Below, piece after piece: positions 1-5,835 of a stretch of DNA of 9,206 nt; position 1 is the first letter of the stretch; every line of letters starts with the position of its first letter. Source of the stretch: Anaerolineae bacterium (GTDB taxonomy: Bacteria; Chloroflexota; Anaerolineae; UBA1429); NCBI GenBank assembly GCA_016928125.1, contig JAFGLK010000337.1, forward strand, positions 1 through 9,206, given 5' to 3'. Under the pieces are notes generated by a model that made no database searches, was not told where the DNA came from, and worked only from the letters and a program-made list of their open reading frames with translations. The position numbers and the translations under genes are program-made.

Positions 1-758
1 GCCACGCCGTGGGCCGTGATCGGGTGGTTCGGGTCCAGCTCGCGGATCAAGACCACGCGCCAGCGCATCTGCTCGTAGGCGTTGTCGATCCGGAACTGCA
101 GCCAGTCGAGCACGTGGGGATAGGGGCCCAGCGCCCGAGGCGGCGCGATGTCGTCGCATTCGGCATAGCTGGGCCGATGCCAGGCCGCGCCCAGCGCCCG
201 CAGGTCGCCATACTTGGCCTGCAGCCAATCGCGAAAGCGGGCCGCCGTCGCCGGGCAATAGCACGTCTCGGCGTCCTGCCCGCACTCGTTCCACACGTCA
301 TAGGCGCCCAACCCGGGATGATCGCGATAGCGCGTCACCAGCTCCCGCAGGAAACGACCGGCCAACTCACGATAGTCGGCGTGGTCCAGGCAAAGCCCGG
401 GAAAGCCGCCCACCACGCAACTCCCGCTCATGCCGCTCTCCACCCTGGAGCCGTCGCGCCGCTCATAGCGGGCGTGGGCGTAGCGAGCAAAGGCCCACTC
501 GGGCGCGGAGGTGATCATCTCGGCGATGACCGTCTTGAGCCCGTGCTTGGCCGCCAGGTCGAGCTGCCGGTCGTAGCCCGACCAGTCGAACTCGCCGGGC
601 GCGATCTCGATGGCCGACCAGAGGAACCAGTGGCGGAAGGTGTTCATGCCATCGTCGGCTGCCACGGCATAGTCGCGCGCCCAATCCTCCCGCGGCGGGT
701 TCGAGTAGCGGTAGTAGACCGCGCCGTAGGGTACCTCTGGCAGTCCGCGTGACGACAT
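1..758 (-). CDS. GH42 beta-galactosidase, N-terminal part (3' end beyond window)
   Basis: Glycoside hydrolase family 42 enzyme, expected to hydrolyse terminal beta-D-galactosides; no signal peptide is seen, so probably cytoplasmic. The 252 visible residues are the start of the catalytic TIM barrel: an N-terminal VPYGAVYYRY strand, FRHWFLWSAIEIAPGEFDW, and AYDVWNE with the predicted acid/base Glu158 preceded by Asn157 (codon 285-287). The nucleophile lies beyond the left edge. A GH42-type cysteine cluster follows: C166-Y-C168 is present, but the next expected cysteine is Thr171. The ATG at 756-758 is chosen because AGGAGG sits just upstream and MSSRGLPEVPYG is a typical family start. It lies 83 nt after the galactonate dehydratase gene on the same strand, probably co-transcribed, and the two enzymes fit one galactoside pathway. 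The family call is firm; the exact substrate is not shown. Confidence 0.88.
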   Translation of the reverse strand, partial: MSSRGLPEVPYGAVYYRYSNPPREDWARDYAVAADDGMNTFRHWFLWSAIEIAPGEFDWSGYDRQLDLAAKHGLKTVIAEMITSAPEWAFARYAHARYERRDGSRVESGMSGSCVVGGFPGLCLDHADYRELAGRFLRELVTRYRDHPGLGAYDVWNECGQDAETCYCPATAARFRDWLQAKYGDLRALGAAWHRPSYAECDDIAPPRALGPYPHVLDWLQFRIDNAYEQMRWRVVLIRELDPNHPITAHGV

Positions 759-776
759 AGCCCTCCTCTTTGGCGT

Positions 777-794
777 GCGGCGGCTTGCCGCCGC
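777..794. repeat. Hairpin in dehydratase-GH42 gap
   Basis: The arms GCGGCGGC and GCCGCCGC are exact complements around TT, giving about a 7-bp stem with a 4-nt loop. It lies 19 nt upstream of the GH42 start codon in transcription direction and has no T-run, so it is not a standard intrinsic terminator. It could attenuate or process the transcript between the two genes. Confidence 0.5.
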
Positions 795-806
795 TTGTCG
801 GTCCGA

Positions 807-823
807 CGCGATCAACGATCGCG
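807..823. repeat. Second hairpin in dehydratase-GH42 gap
   Basis: CGCGATC, AAC, GATCGCG: a perfect 7-bp stem with a 3-nt loop. Together with the hairpin at 777-794 and an outer complement (772-779 with 831-838) it could form a three-armed structure. Function unknown. Confidence 0.5.
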
Positions 824-841
824 CCTACAGCGCACGCCGCC

Positions 842-1984
842 CTACCAGTCCGCCACCGAGCCGTCCGACTCGTAGTAGAACTCGCCGCCCAGTTCTTCGC
901 GATAGGTCACCTGCTCAGCCAGGATGCGCTCGTCCACCTCGATCCCCAGGCCCGGCGCCGTGGGCAGCTCGATGTGCCCGTTCTTCACCTGCCAGGGATT
1001 CACCAGCAGCCCCTCACCCAGGCCCACATCCACTTGCTCCTGCACCAGAAAGTTCGGCACCGCGGCATCTACTTGCAGGCAGGAGGAAAATGCCACCGGT
1101 CCGATCGCCGAGTGCGGCATGATGTGGATATAGTAGACCTCGGCCATATTGGCCACCTTTTTCATCTCGCTGATCCCGCCCACGTGCGAGACGTCGGGCT
1201 GGATCAGAGCCACGGCCTGCTTCTCCAGCACCTCGCGAAACTGCCAGCGAGTCAACAGTCGCTCGCCCGTGGCGATCGGGAAGGGCACGTGGTCCGACAC
1301 CAGTTTGAGCGCGTCCACGTTCTCCTGCGGCACCGGCTCCTCCACGAAGAGGGGCCGCATGCCCTTGATCTCGTTGCAGACCTCGATCGCCAGGGCGGGG
1401 GTCATCTTGCCGTGAAAGTCGAAACAGAGTTCCACATCCGGCCCCACCCACTCGCGCATGGTGTAGGCGGCCTTGACAAAGCGGTCGATCACTGCCGGCG
1501 GCTCGTGGGCGCGCCACTTGCCGCCCGGTCCGCCTTTGAAGGCGGTATACTGCCCCTTGGCCATCAGCATGTCCAGGCGCTCCCTGGACCTCGCCAGGCC
1601 CTCCTCGCTCAGGTCGCGGATGCCCCAGTGGGCGTAGACCCGGATTCGGTCGCGCACGTGCCCGCCCAGAAGCGCGTGGATCGGCACGCCGTGATGCTTG
1701 CCGGCGATGTCCCACAGCGCCTGGTCGATGCCCGACAGCGCCGTCATCAACACATTGCCGCCCCGGAAGAAGGCCGAGCGGTAGATGTGCTGCCAGTGGT
1801 GCTCGATCCGCAGCGGGTCCTTGCCGATCAGATACTCAGACAGCTCCTCCACCGCGGCCCAGGTGCTCTTGGGCTTGCCCTCCAGAGTGGTCTCGCCCCA
1901 GCCCACCAGGCCCGTGTCCGTCGTGATCTTGATCAGCCGCATGCGACTGCGCGGGTAGAATTGCTCGATCTTGGCGATGCGCAT
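842..1984 (-). CDS. dgoD: D-galactonate dehydratase (enolase superfamily, mandelate racemase subgroup)
   Basis: Predicted to dehydrate D-galactonate to 2-dehydro-3-deoxy-D-galactonate, a cytosolic Mg-dependent step of non-phosphorylated galactose breakdown. The 380-residue length matches E. coli DgoD (382). The N-terminal capping domain (about 1-125) has IKITTDTGLVGWGE and GIDQALWDIAGK. The barrel carries metal ligands Asp189 (FDFHG), Glu215 (VEEPV) and Glu241 (GERL), with catalytic His191 and His291 (MPHSAIGP), at the same spacing as in DgoD. The C-terminal PGLGIEVDE and the final SVADW also match DgoD. The ATG at 1982-1984 is supported by AAGGAG 7 nt upstream. The downstream GH42 gene supports a galactose role. 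Related acid-sugar dehydratases of this superfamily share these residues, so the precise substrate remains an inference from whole-length similarity and context. Confidence 0.87.
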   Translation of the reverse strand: MRIAKIEQFYPRSRMRLIKITTDTGLVGWGETTLEGKPKSTWAAVEELSEYLIGKDPLRIEHHWQHIYRSAFFRGGNVLMTALSGIDQALWDIAGKHHGVPIHALLGGHVRDRIRVYAHWGIRDLSEEGLARSRERLDMLMAKGQYTAFKGGPGGKWRAHEPPAVIDRFVKAAYTMREWVGPDVELCFDFHGKMTPALAIEVCNEIKGMRPLFVEEPVPQENVDALKLVSDHVPFPIATGERLLTRWQFREVLEKQAVALIQPDVSHVGGISEMKKVANMAEVYYIHIMPHSAIGPVAFSSCLQVDAAVPNFLVQEQVDVGLGEGLLVNPWQVKNGHIELPTAPGLGIEVDERILAEQVTYREELGGEFYYESDGSVADW

Positions 1985-2007
1985 GGGTTTACTCCTTGTC
2001 GCTGAGC

Positions 2008-2039
2008 ATGATACGCCGGAGCGGGCTTTACCGCTCCGG
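2008..2039 (-). promoter_or_regulatory. Hairpin/operator-like repeat next to a -10-like box before dgoD
   Basis: CCGGAGCGG and CCGCTCCGG (2016-2024, 2031-2039) form a perfect 9-bp inverted repeat with a 6-nt spacer. On the minus strand it is followed within 2 nt by TATCAT (2008-2013), which matches the -10 consensus at 5 of 6 positions and lies about 24 nt before the dgoD start. No -35 box is recognisable; the repeat occupies that position. It may be an operator for a regulated or activator-dependent promoter, or an RNA hairpin of a read-through transcript. Confidence 0.4.
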
Positions 2040-2088
2040 GCTGCCGCGCAGCATAGCGCACCCCTCCGACGCCGTCAAGGCGCCTGGG

Positions 2089-2151
2089 CTTCCCCAAATC
2101 TCTCCCTCTCCCCCTCTCCGTGTCTCTCCATCTCCCCATCTCCCTCTCCCC
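2089..2151. repeat. CT-rich (homopyrimidine) intergenic tract
   Basis: 56 of 63 bases are pyrimidines on the plus strand, built of imperfect CTCTCC/CTCCCC units. TCTCCCTCTCCCC occurs twice exactly (2101-2113 and 2139-2151). The complementary strand carries several runs of three to five G, so it could form a G-quadruplex or triplex. It lies just after the stop codon of the reductase gene, in its transcript. Confidence 0.75.
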
Positions 2152-2166
2152 GCGTCTCCGCAGCCC

Positions 2167-3114
2167 CTACGACCAATCCGGCCGCAGCGTGTCGCGACCC
2201 GACAGCAGCCGCCGGATCGCCATGGCCGCCCGGGCGCCCTCGGCCGCCGAGATCACCACCTGCTTCACGTGGGTGCACAGCACATCGCCGATGGCAAACA
2301 CGCCTGGGATGATCGTCTGGTTCAGGTCATCCACCTCCAGGCAGCCCGACTCGGTGGTGGGGAGCTGGCCCTGCAGGAAGTCGGTGATCGGGTGGGCGCC
2401 TTGCAGATAAAGGAACGCGCCTGCCACCGCCAAGTCCTGCTCCTCGCCGCCGCGCGGCGCGATGCGCACCGCCTCCACCCCGCCATCGCCAAGAATCTCG
2501 CGCAATCGGGTGGACGGATAGAGCGCCACCTTGGGATGCCCCTGAACCTCGGCGGCCAGCTCCTCAGGCACATTCAGCTCCGCGGTCTGCACCAGCAAGT
2601 GCACCCGCTCGGCGAACTCGGTCAGGTAGAGCGCCTCCTCCACCGCCTCCTGATTGTTGCCTGCCACCGCCACCTCCTGACCGCGAAAAAAGGCCCCGTC
2701 GCAGGTGGCGCAATACGAGACGCCCAGGCCCAGCAGGCGCTCCTCGCCCGGCACCGTCGAGGTGCGCCCCAGCGCGCCGGTGGCGATCACCACCGTGCGG
2801 CCCGCGTACATCCCCTTGGTGGTCCAGATCGTCTTGGGGTCCGACTCCAGGTCCACGCTCAGCACCCGATCCTGCTCAAAGCGGGCGCCAAAGCCCTCGG
2901 CCTGCGCGCGCATGCGCCCCAGCAGTTCGGCGCCGCTGATCTCACCCGGCAGGCCGGGGTAGTTGGCCAACTTGCTTGCCAGGCCCATGGCGCCCGTGCG
3001 CAAGCCCTTGTCCAGCACCAGCGTCTTGAGCTCGGCGCGTGCCGCATAGATCGCCGCCGTACTCCCCGCGGGTCCGCCCCCAATGATCACCACGTCATAG
3101 CTTCCCGTCTCCAC
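2167..3114 (-). CDS. Thioredoxin-reductase-like FAD flavoprotein with altered NAD(P)H site
   Basis: Low-molecular-weight thioredoxin reductase family, 315 residues (usual about 310-320), soluble. The FAD-binding fold starts at residues 6-17 (YDVVIIGGGPAG), the redox-active disulfide is Cys135-A-T-Cys138, as in E. coli TrxB, and the second FAD motif is GVFAIGDV (271-278). The pyridine-nucleotide domain departs from the family: the usual GGGDSA-type loop reads AGNNQEA (151-157), and the HRR motif that grips the NADPH 2'-phosphate is replaced by VQT (175-177). The electron donor may therefore be NADH, ferredoxin or something else, and thioredoxin as partner is only inferred. The start is GTG at 3112-3114, set by GGAGGTGATC ending one base upstream. 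It is followed by dgoD on the same strand after 182 nt; no functional link to sugar breakdown is evident. Confidence 0.85.
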   Translation of the reverse strand: METGSYDVVIIGGGPAGSTAAIYAARAELKTLVLDKGLRTGAMGLASKLANYPGLPGEISGAELLGRMRAQAEGFGARFEQDRVLSVDLESDPKTIWTTKGMYAGRTVVIATGALGRTSTVPGEERLLGLGVSYCATCDGAFFRGQEVAVAGNNQEAVEEALYLTEFAERVHLLVQTAELNVPEELAAEVQGHPKVALYPSTRLREILGDGGVEAVRIAPRGGEEQDLAVAGAFLYLQGAHPITDFLQGQLPTTESGCLEVDDLNQTIIPGVFAIGDVLCTHVKQVVISAAEGARAAMAIRRLLSGRDTLRPDWS

Positions 3115-3140
3115 CGATCACCTCCAGATCGTCTATCTGC

Positions 3141-3162
3141 AGCTTGGCCAATGAGCCAAGCT
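3141..3162. promoter_or_regulatory. Inverted repeat upstream of the reductase gene
   Basis: AGCTTGGC and GCCAAGCT form a perfect 8-bp inverted repeat around a 6-nt spacer, 27 nt upstream of the GTG start of the reductase. It is placed like an operator or leader hairpin. A minus-strand -10-like TGTAAG overlaps its right-hand edge, but without a convincing -35 box. Confidence 0.4.
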
Positions 3163-3200
3163 TACACATTTCCGCGTGCCTGCACAAAACGCCTTCTGCT

Positions 3201-3227
3201 GCTGGCCGGATCGCCGATCCGGCCAGC
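3201..3227. promoter_or_regulatory. 27-nt perfect inverted repeat next to the isomerase promoter
   Basis: GCTGGCCGGATCG and CGATCCGGCCAGC are exact 13-nt complements around one central C. The repeat ends 6 bp before the TTGACA box at 3234, a position suited to an activator site or an upstream operator in this divergent region. No T-run follows, so it is not a typical terminator. The binding protein is unknown and no regulator gene is in the window. Confidence 0.5.
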
Positions 3228-3233
3228 TCACGG

Positions 3234-3263
3234 TTGACAACCCCCATCCCGTTGTGCCATAGT
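3234..3263 (+). promoter_or_regulatory. Sigma70-type promoter of the isomerase operon
   Basis: A consensus -35 box TTGACA (3234-3239) is followed after 18 nt by CATAGT (3258-3263), which matches TATAAT at 4 of 6 positions. Transcription would begin near 3270, giving a short leader that contains AAGGAG (3293-3298), 6 nt before the ATG at 3305. Confidence 0.6.
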
Positions 3264-3304
3264 CCTGCCACGCAGAACCCCAAACCCCCTACAAGGAGCG
3301 CGAC

Positions 3305-4189
3305 ATGGCAGTCTTTCGCGTAGCGTGTGGACAGATCACCTGGAACAACGAGCACCCCAAGCGCGACGTGGACCCCCTGGCCGAGATCGCTCAAGCGGGC
3401 TACGAGGGCGCGCCCTGCGGCCCTCGCGGCGACGAGACCGCCCAGGAACTGCTGGCCCGCTACGCCGCCTACGGCCTGAGCCCCGCTCCGGGCTACCTGA
3501 GCGCCGATTTCTGGGACCCTGCCCAGCGCGAGGTGATCCTGCAACGGGCGCACACGCTGGGCCAGTTCATGGCCGAGGTGGGCTGCGGCGAGCTCTACGT
3601 CGCCTCAGGCGGCTTTGGCGCCATCACTCCCAGCGGCCGCACCCGCCGCCAGGCCTCGACCCACGTCCGCCCCGAGGAGATGCTCACCGACGCCCAGTTT
3701 CGCCAGTTCGCCGACGTGCTCAACGAGGTGGGGCGCATCACCCTCTCCTACGGCGTCCAGAGCTGCTTCCACAACCACGTGGGCAGTTTCATCGAGACCC
3801 GCGAGGAGATCGACCGGCTCTTTGACCTGGTGGATCCCGAGCTGATCTACCAGGGCCCCGATATCGGCCATCTGGCCTGGGCCGGCGTCGATCCGGTGCA
3901 GTTCTGCCGCGACTATGCTGGGCGGATCATCTCGATGCACCTCAAGGACATCGATCCGAAGGTGCTGAACCAGGGGCTGGCCCAGGAGTGGAACTATGGC
4001 CAATTCTCCGACGCGGGCATCTTTGCCGAACTGGGAGAGGGCATGGTCGACTTTCCGGCTATCTTTGATATCCTGCGCGGCGCCGGTTACGAGGGCTGGG
4101 TGGTGGTGGAAACCGACCGCACCACCAAGGCCACCGCGTTCGAGAGCGCCCAGATCAGCCGACGCTACCTGAAGAGCATCGGCATCTAG
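3305..4189 (+). CDS. IolE-like sugar isomerase/epimerase (xylose-isomerase-like TIM barrel)
   Basis: 294-residue protein of the AP-endonuclease-2/xylose-isomerase-like TIM-barrel fold, which isomerises, epimerises or dehydrates sugars and inositols in the cytosol with a divalent metal. Visible hallmarks are CFHNHVGSFIET (His156, His158), GPDIGHLAWAG with Asp186 and His189, SMHLKDI with His212, and GYEGWVVVETD with Glu269. These are the usual metal and substrate positions. The HNH..G..IET, D-GHL, HLKD and C-terminal GYEGWVVVE blocks and the length resemble inosose dehydratase (IolE), but no other inositol gene is here, so a hexose or keto-sugar substrate is just as possible. The ATG at 3305 has an ideal RBS and promoter upstream. 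It is the first gene of a two-gene operon with the PMI-like gene 77 nt downstream. Confidence 0.82.
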   Translation: MAVFRVACGQITWNNEHPKRDVDPLAEIAQAGYEGAPCGPRGDETAQELLARYAAYGLSPAPGYLSADFWDPAQREVILQRAHTLGQFMAEVGCGELYVASGGFGAITPSGRTRRQASTHVRPEEMLTDAQFRQFADVLNEVGRITLSYGVQSCFHNHVGSFIETREEIDRLFDLVDPELIYQGPDIGHLAWAGVDPVQFCRDYAGRIISMHLKDIDPKVLNQGLAQEWNYGQFSDAGIFAELGEGMVDFPAIFDILRGAGYEGWVVVETDRTTKATAFESAQISRRYLKSIGI

Positions 4190-4266
4190 CGTGCACGTGT
4201 CCGCGCTGGGCCGCGCATGTTGTGGCCTCGGCGGCTCATAGTATGGCGAGGAGGTTCCAGTAACCG

Positions 4267-5424
4267 ATGGCCACATCGCTCTACCCGCTCCGCTTTGAGG
4301 AGCGCCTGCGCAACTATGGCTTTGGCGGCCGCTGGATCGCCGAGGTCCTGAGTAAGCCGGGCCTCCCCGAGGACCACACGCTGGCCGAGACCTGGGAGGT
4401 GGTGGATCGCCCCGATGAGTCCAGCGTAATCCTCAACGGCCCCCTGGCGGGCCGTACGCTGCATCAGGCCATCGAGGAGCTGGGCGAGCCACTCCTGGGC
4501 GCCGACATCGTCGCGCGCCACGGGAAGCGCTTTCCCCTGCTGATCAAGTTCCTGGACGCGTCCAACCCTCTGGGCGAGCAGATCCACCCCAACGACGCCT
4601 GGGCCGCCCAGCGGGGCGGATTCGACACGGGCAAGACCGAGGCCTGGTACATGTTGCATGTGCGCCCCGGCGCCAGCATACACGCTGGCCCCCGCCCAGG
4701 CCTTACCCGCGACGAGCTGACCGGCGCGCTGCTGCGGGGCAGCTCCCGCGACTGCATGCGTGAGTTCGCCGTCCAGCCTGGCGATGCCTTTTTGCTCTAC
4801 GCCGGCGTCATGCACGATGCGCGAGGCGGCGTGCTCTTTTGCGAGATCATGCAGAACTCGGACATCACCCTCGGCCTCAATTGGCACGTGCAGCGCGCCG
4901 AGCCGGACCAGCGTGCCGGGCGCGCCGCCGAGCTGGCCGACCTGATCCACCTCGAGGAGGGCTTTGATCCGCGCACGCGCCCTGTGCGCGTGGCGGAGCA
5001 GGGCAACGCCCGCACCTACATCATGGCCTGCCGCCATTTCGCCATGGAGCGGCTCGACCTGGTCGCGCCCCACACTCTCACCAGCGAGGGCCAGCGCTTC
5101 GCCGTGATCTCGGCCATCCAGGGCGCTGTGCGGGTGAGCGGCGGCGGCGTGACCGAGCGACTGCTGACGGGCCAGAGCTGCCTGCTGCCCGCGGGCCTGA
5201 CGCCCATCGCACTCGCACCCGAGGGCCAGGCCTCGCTGCTCAAGATGTACGTGCCAGACCTGATGGCCGACATCGTGGCGCCCCTGCGCGCCTGCGGCGT
5301 GCCCGACGCGGGCATCCTGGGGCTGGGCGGCCGCACCTGCCTGAACGATCTGGCGCCGCTGCTCGCCTCATACGGGGCGATCGAATCGCCCAGGCGTAGC
5401 GCCAAAGCCCCGGAGCCGAAATAG
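4267..5424 (+). CDS. Class I mannose-6-phosphate isomerase-like protein
   Basis: Cupin-fold, zinc-dependent protein of the type I phosphomannose isomerase (ManA) family, which interconverts mannose 6-phosphate and fructose 6-phosphate. The zinc-site motifs are NPLGEQIHPND (Gln105, His107), GKTEAWYML (Glu125) and AGVMHDARGG (His183). The 385 residues exceed the usual roughly 315 of short bacterial forms. Two conserved blocks are altered: the GTVHAIG-type loop reads GVMHDARG, and the segment usually like SDITYRLYDWxR reads SDITLGLNWHVQR (198-210), losing the YDW part. Substrate may therefore differ from mannose 6-phosphate. The ATG at 4267 follows GAGGAGG by 12 nt, a long spacing; an earlier ATG at 4243 runs into a stop at once. 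Pairing with the upstream TIM-barrel isomerase suggests successive steps on one sugar. Confidence 0.82.
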   Translation: MATSLYPLRFEERLRNYGFGGRWIAEVLSKPGLPEDHTLAETWEVVDRPDESSVILNGPLAGRTLHQAIEELGEPLLGADIVARHGKRFPLLIKFLDASNPLGEQIHPNDAWAAQRGGFDTGKTEAWYMLHVRPGASIHAGPRPGLTRDELTGALLRGSSRDCMREFAVQPGDAFLLYAGVMHDARGGVLFCEIMQNSDITLGLNWHVQRAEPDQRAGRAAELADLIHLEEGFDPRTRPVRVAEQGNARTYIMACRHFAMERLDLVAPHTLTSEGQRFAVISAIQGAVRVSGGGVTERLLTGQSCLLPAGLTPIALAPEGQASLLKMYVPDLMADIVAPLRACGVPDAGILGLGGRTCLNDLAPLLASYGAIESPRRSAKAPEPK

Positions 5425-5496
5425 CTTGGCCCGCCCATCCGAGCGCGTGTCCCGCCTCATGGTGACGGCTGCCACCGGCCCTCGGCTCGGAGCCTC

Positions 5497-5504
5497 CTCC
5501 CTTT
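5497..5504. repeat. Left copy of 8-bp target-site duplication
   Basis: CTCCCTTT directly abuts the left terminal inverted repeat and is identical to 5836-5843. Removing the element and one copy restores a continuous sequence leading into the antitoxin leader. Confidence 0.85.
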
Positions 5505-5518
5505 CTGGTGATTACCCA
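5505..5518 (+). repeat. Left terminal inverted repeat of the MITE-like element
   Basis: CTGGTGATTACCCA; exact complement of 5822-5835, with weaker matching up to about 5535. Confidence 0.85.
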
Positions 5519-5543
5519 TAAGTCTGAAGAGTGCCCCACCGTC

Positions 5544-5586
5544 GCTTCGGCAGACCGCAGGACACCTGTAGCAACGCGTCTGGGAG
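5544..5586 (+). repeat. Internal direct repeat of the element, copy 1
   Basis: About 40 nt, similar to 5659-5699. Shared blocks include AGACCG, CAGGACACCT and a later GTCT-TCGGA/GTCTGGGA segment. The copies are 115 nt apart and have small indels. Confidence 0.5.
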
Positions 5587-5658
5587 CACGGTCCGGCCTC
5601 AGTGATGCTCTCACGAGAGCCAATCTGTGGCGAGCTAGGCGAGAGACGGCTCTGTCGA

Positions 5659-5699
5659 GCATCGGAGAGACCGTCAGGACACCTTCAGCGTCTTCGGAT
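5659..5699 (+). repeat. Internal direct repeat of the element, copy 2
   Basis: Diverged copy of 5544-5586 carrying AGACCGTCAGGACACCTTCAG, one block with a single inserted T relative to copy 1. Confidence 0.5.
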
Positions 5700-5821
5700 A
5701 CGACGAAAGAGAGCTCGGAATCCGTCGAGTCCCTCGGGAGCCGTCATCGACCACTCGTCAGGCCGGCCAACTCTGCATAACGGCCGACCAGAAGGCCCTG
5801 ATCGGCATGCGCTTCGAGATG

Positions 5822-5835
5822 TGGGTAATCACCAG
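5822..5835 (-). repeat. Right terminal inverted repeat of the MITE-like element
   Basis: TGGGTAATCACCAG on the plus strand, exact complement of 5505-5518. Confidence 0.85.

Larger units (their letters stand above)
5505..5835. mobile_element. MITE-like non-autonomous insertion (331 bp)
   Basis: The ends are perfect 14-bp inverted repeats, CTGGTGATTACCCA at 5505-5518 and its complement at 5822-5835. Imperfect complementarity continues to roughly 30 bp (for example TCTGAAG inside the left end against TCTCGAAG inside the right). Exact 8-bp direct repeats CTCCCTTT flank it on both sides. No transposase is present: the longest open frames (90-96 codons) are not protein-like. The interior has a diverged direct repeat (5544-5586, 5659-5699) and an imperfect hairpin (5604-5621 with 5648-5663). 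These features define a miniature inverted-repeat element mobilised in trans by an unseen transposase. The 8-bp duplication is compatible with several IS families, so I do not assign one. It ends 74 nt upstream of the antitoxin start and may separate that gene from its native promoter. Confidence 0.82.

Noticed and set aside
9..752. Plus-strand open frame (247 codons) opposite the GH42 gene
   Set aside because: Antisense shadow; GH42 motifs and an AGGAGG-led start are on the minus strand.
770..2005. Long plus-strand open frame (411 codons) opposite dgoD
   Set aside because: It is His/Ala/Arg/Leu-rich, the usual antisense shadow of a GC-rich gene; the minus-strand frame holds every catalytic motif of DgoD.
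3160..3190. Minus-strand promoter for the reductase (TTGTGC ... TGTAAG)
   Set aside because: Only 3/6 and 4/6 matches with a 15-nt spacer; not strong enough to list.
1996..3237. Long plus-strand open frame (413 codons) opposite the reductase
   Set aside because: Low-complexity composition, crosses the CT tract and the divergent promoter; the minus frame is an unmistakable flavoprotein.
4186..5073. Minus-strand open frame (295 codons) opposite the PMI-like gene
   Set aside because: No family motifs; the plus strand encodes the conserved zinc-site motifs.
5484..5500. Possible terminator after the PMI-like gene (GGCTC-G-GAGCC then pyrimidines)
   Set aside because: The 5-bp stem with a 1-nt centre cannot close a normal loop and there is no real T-run.
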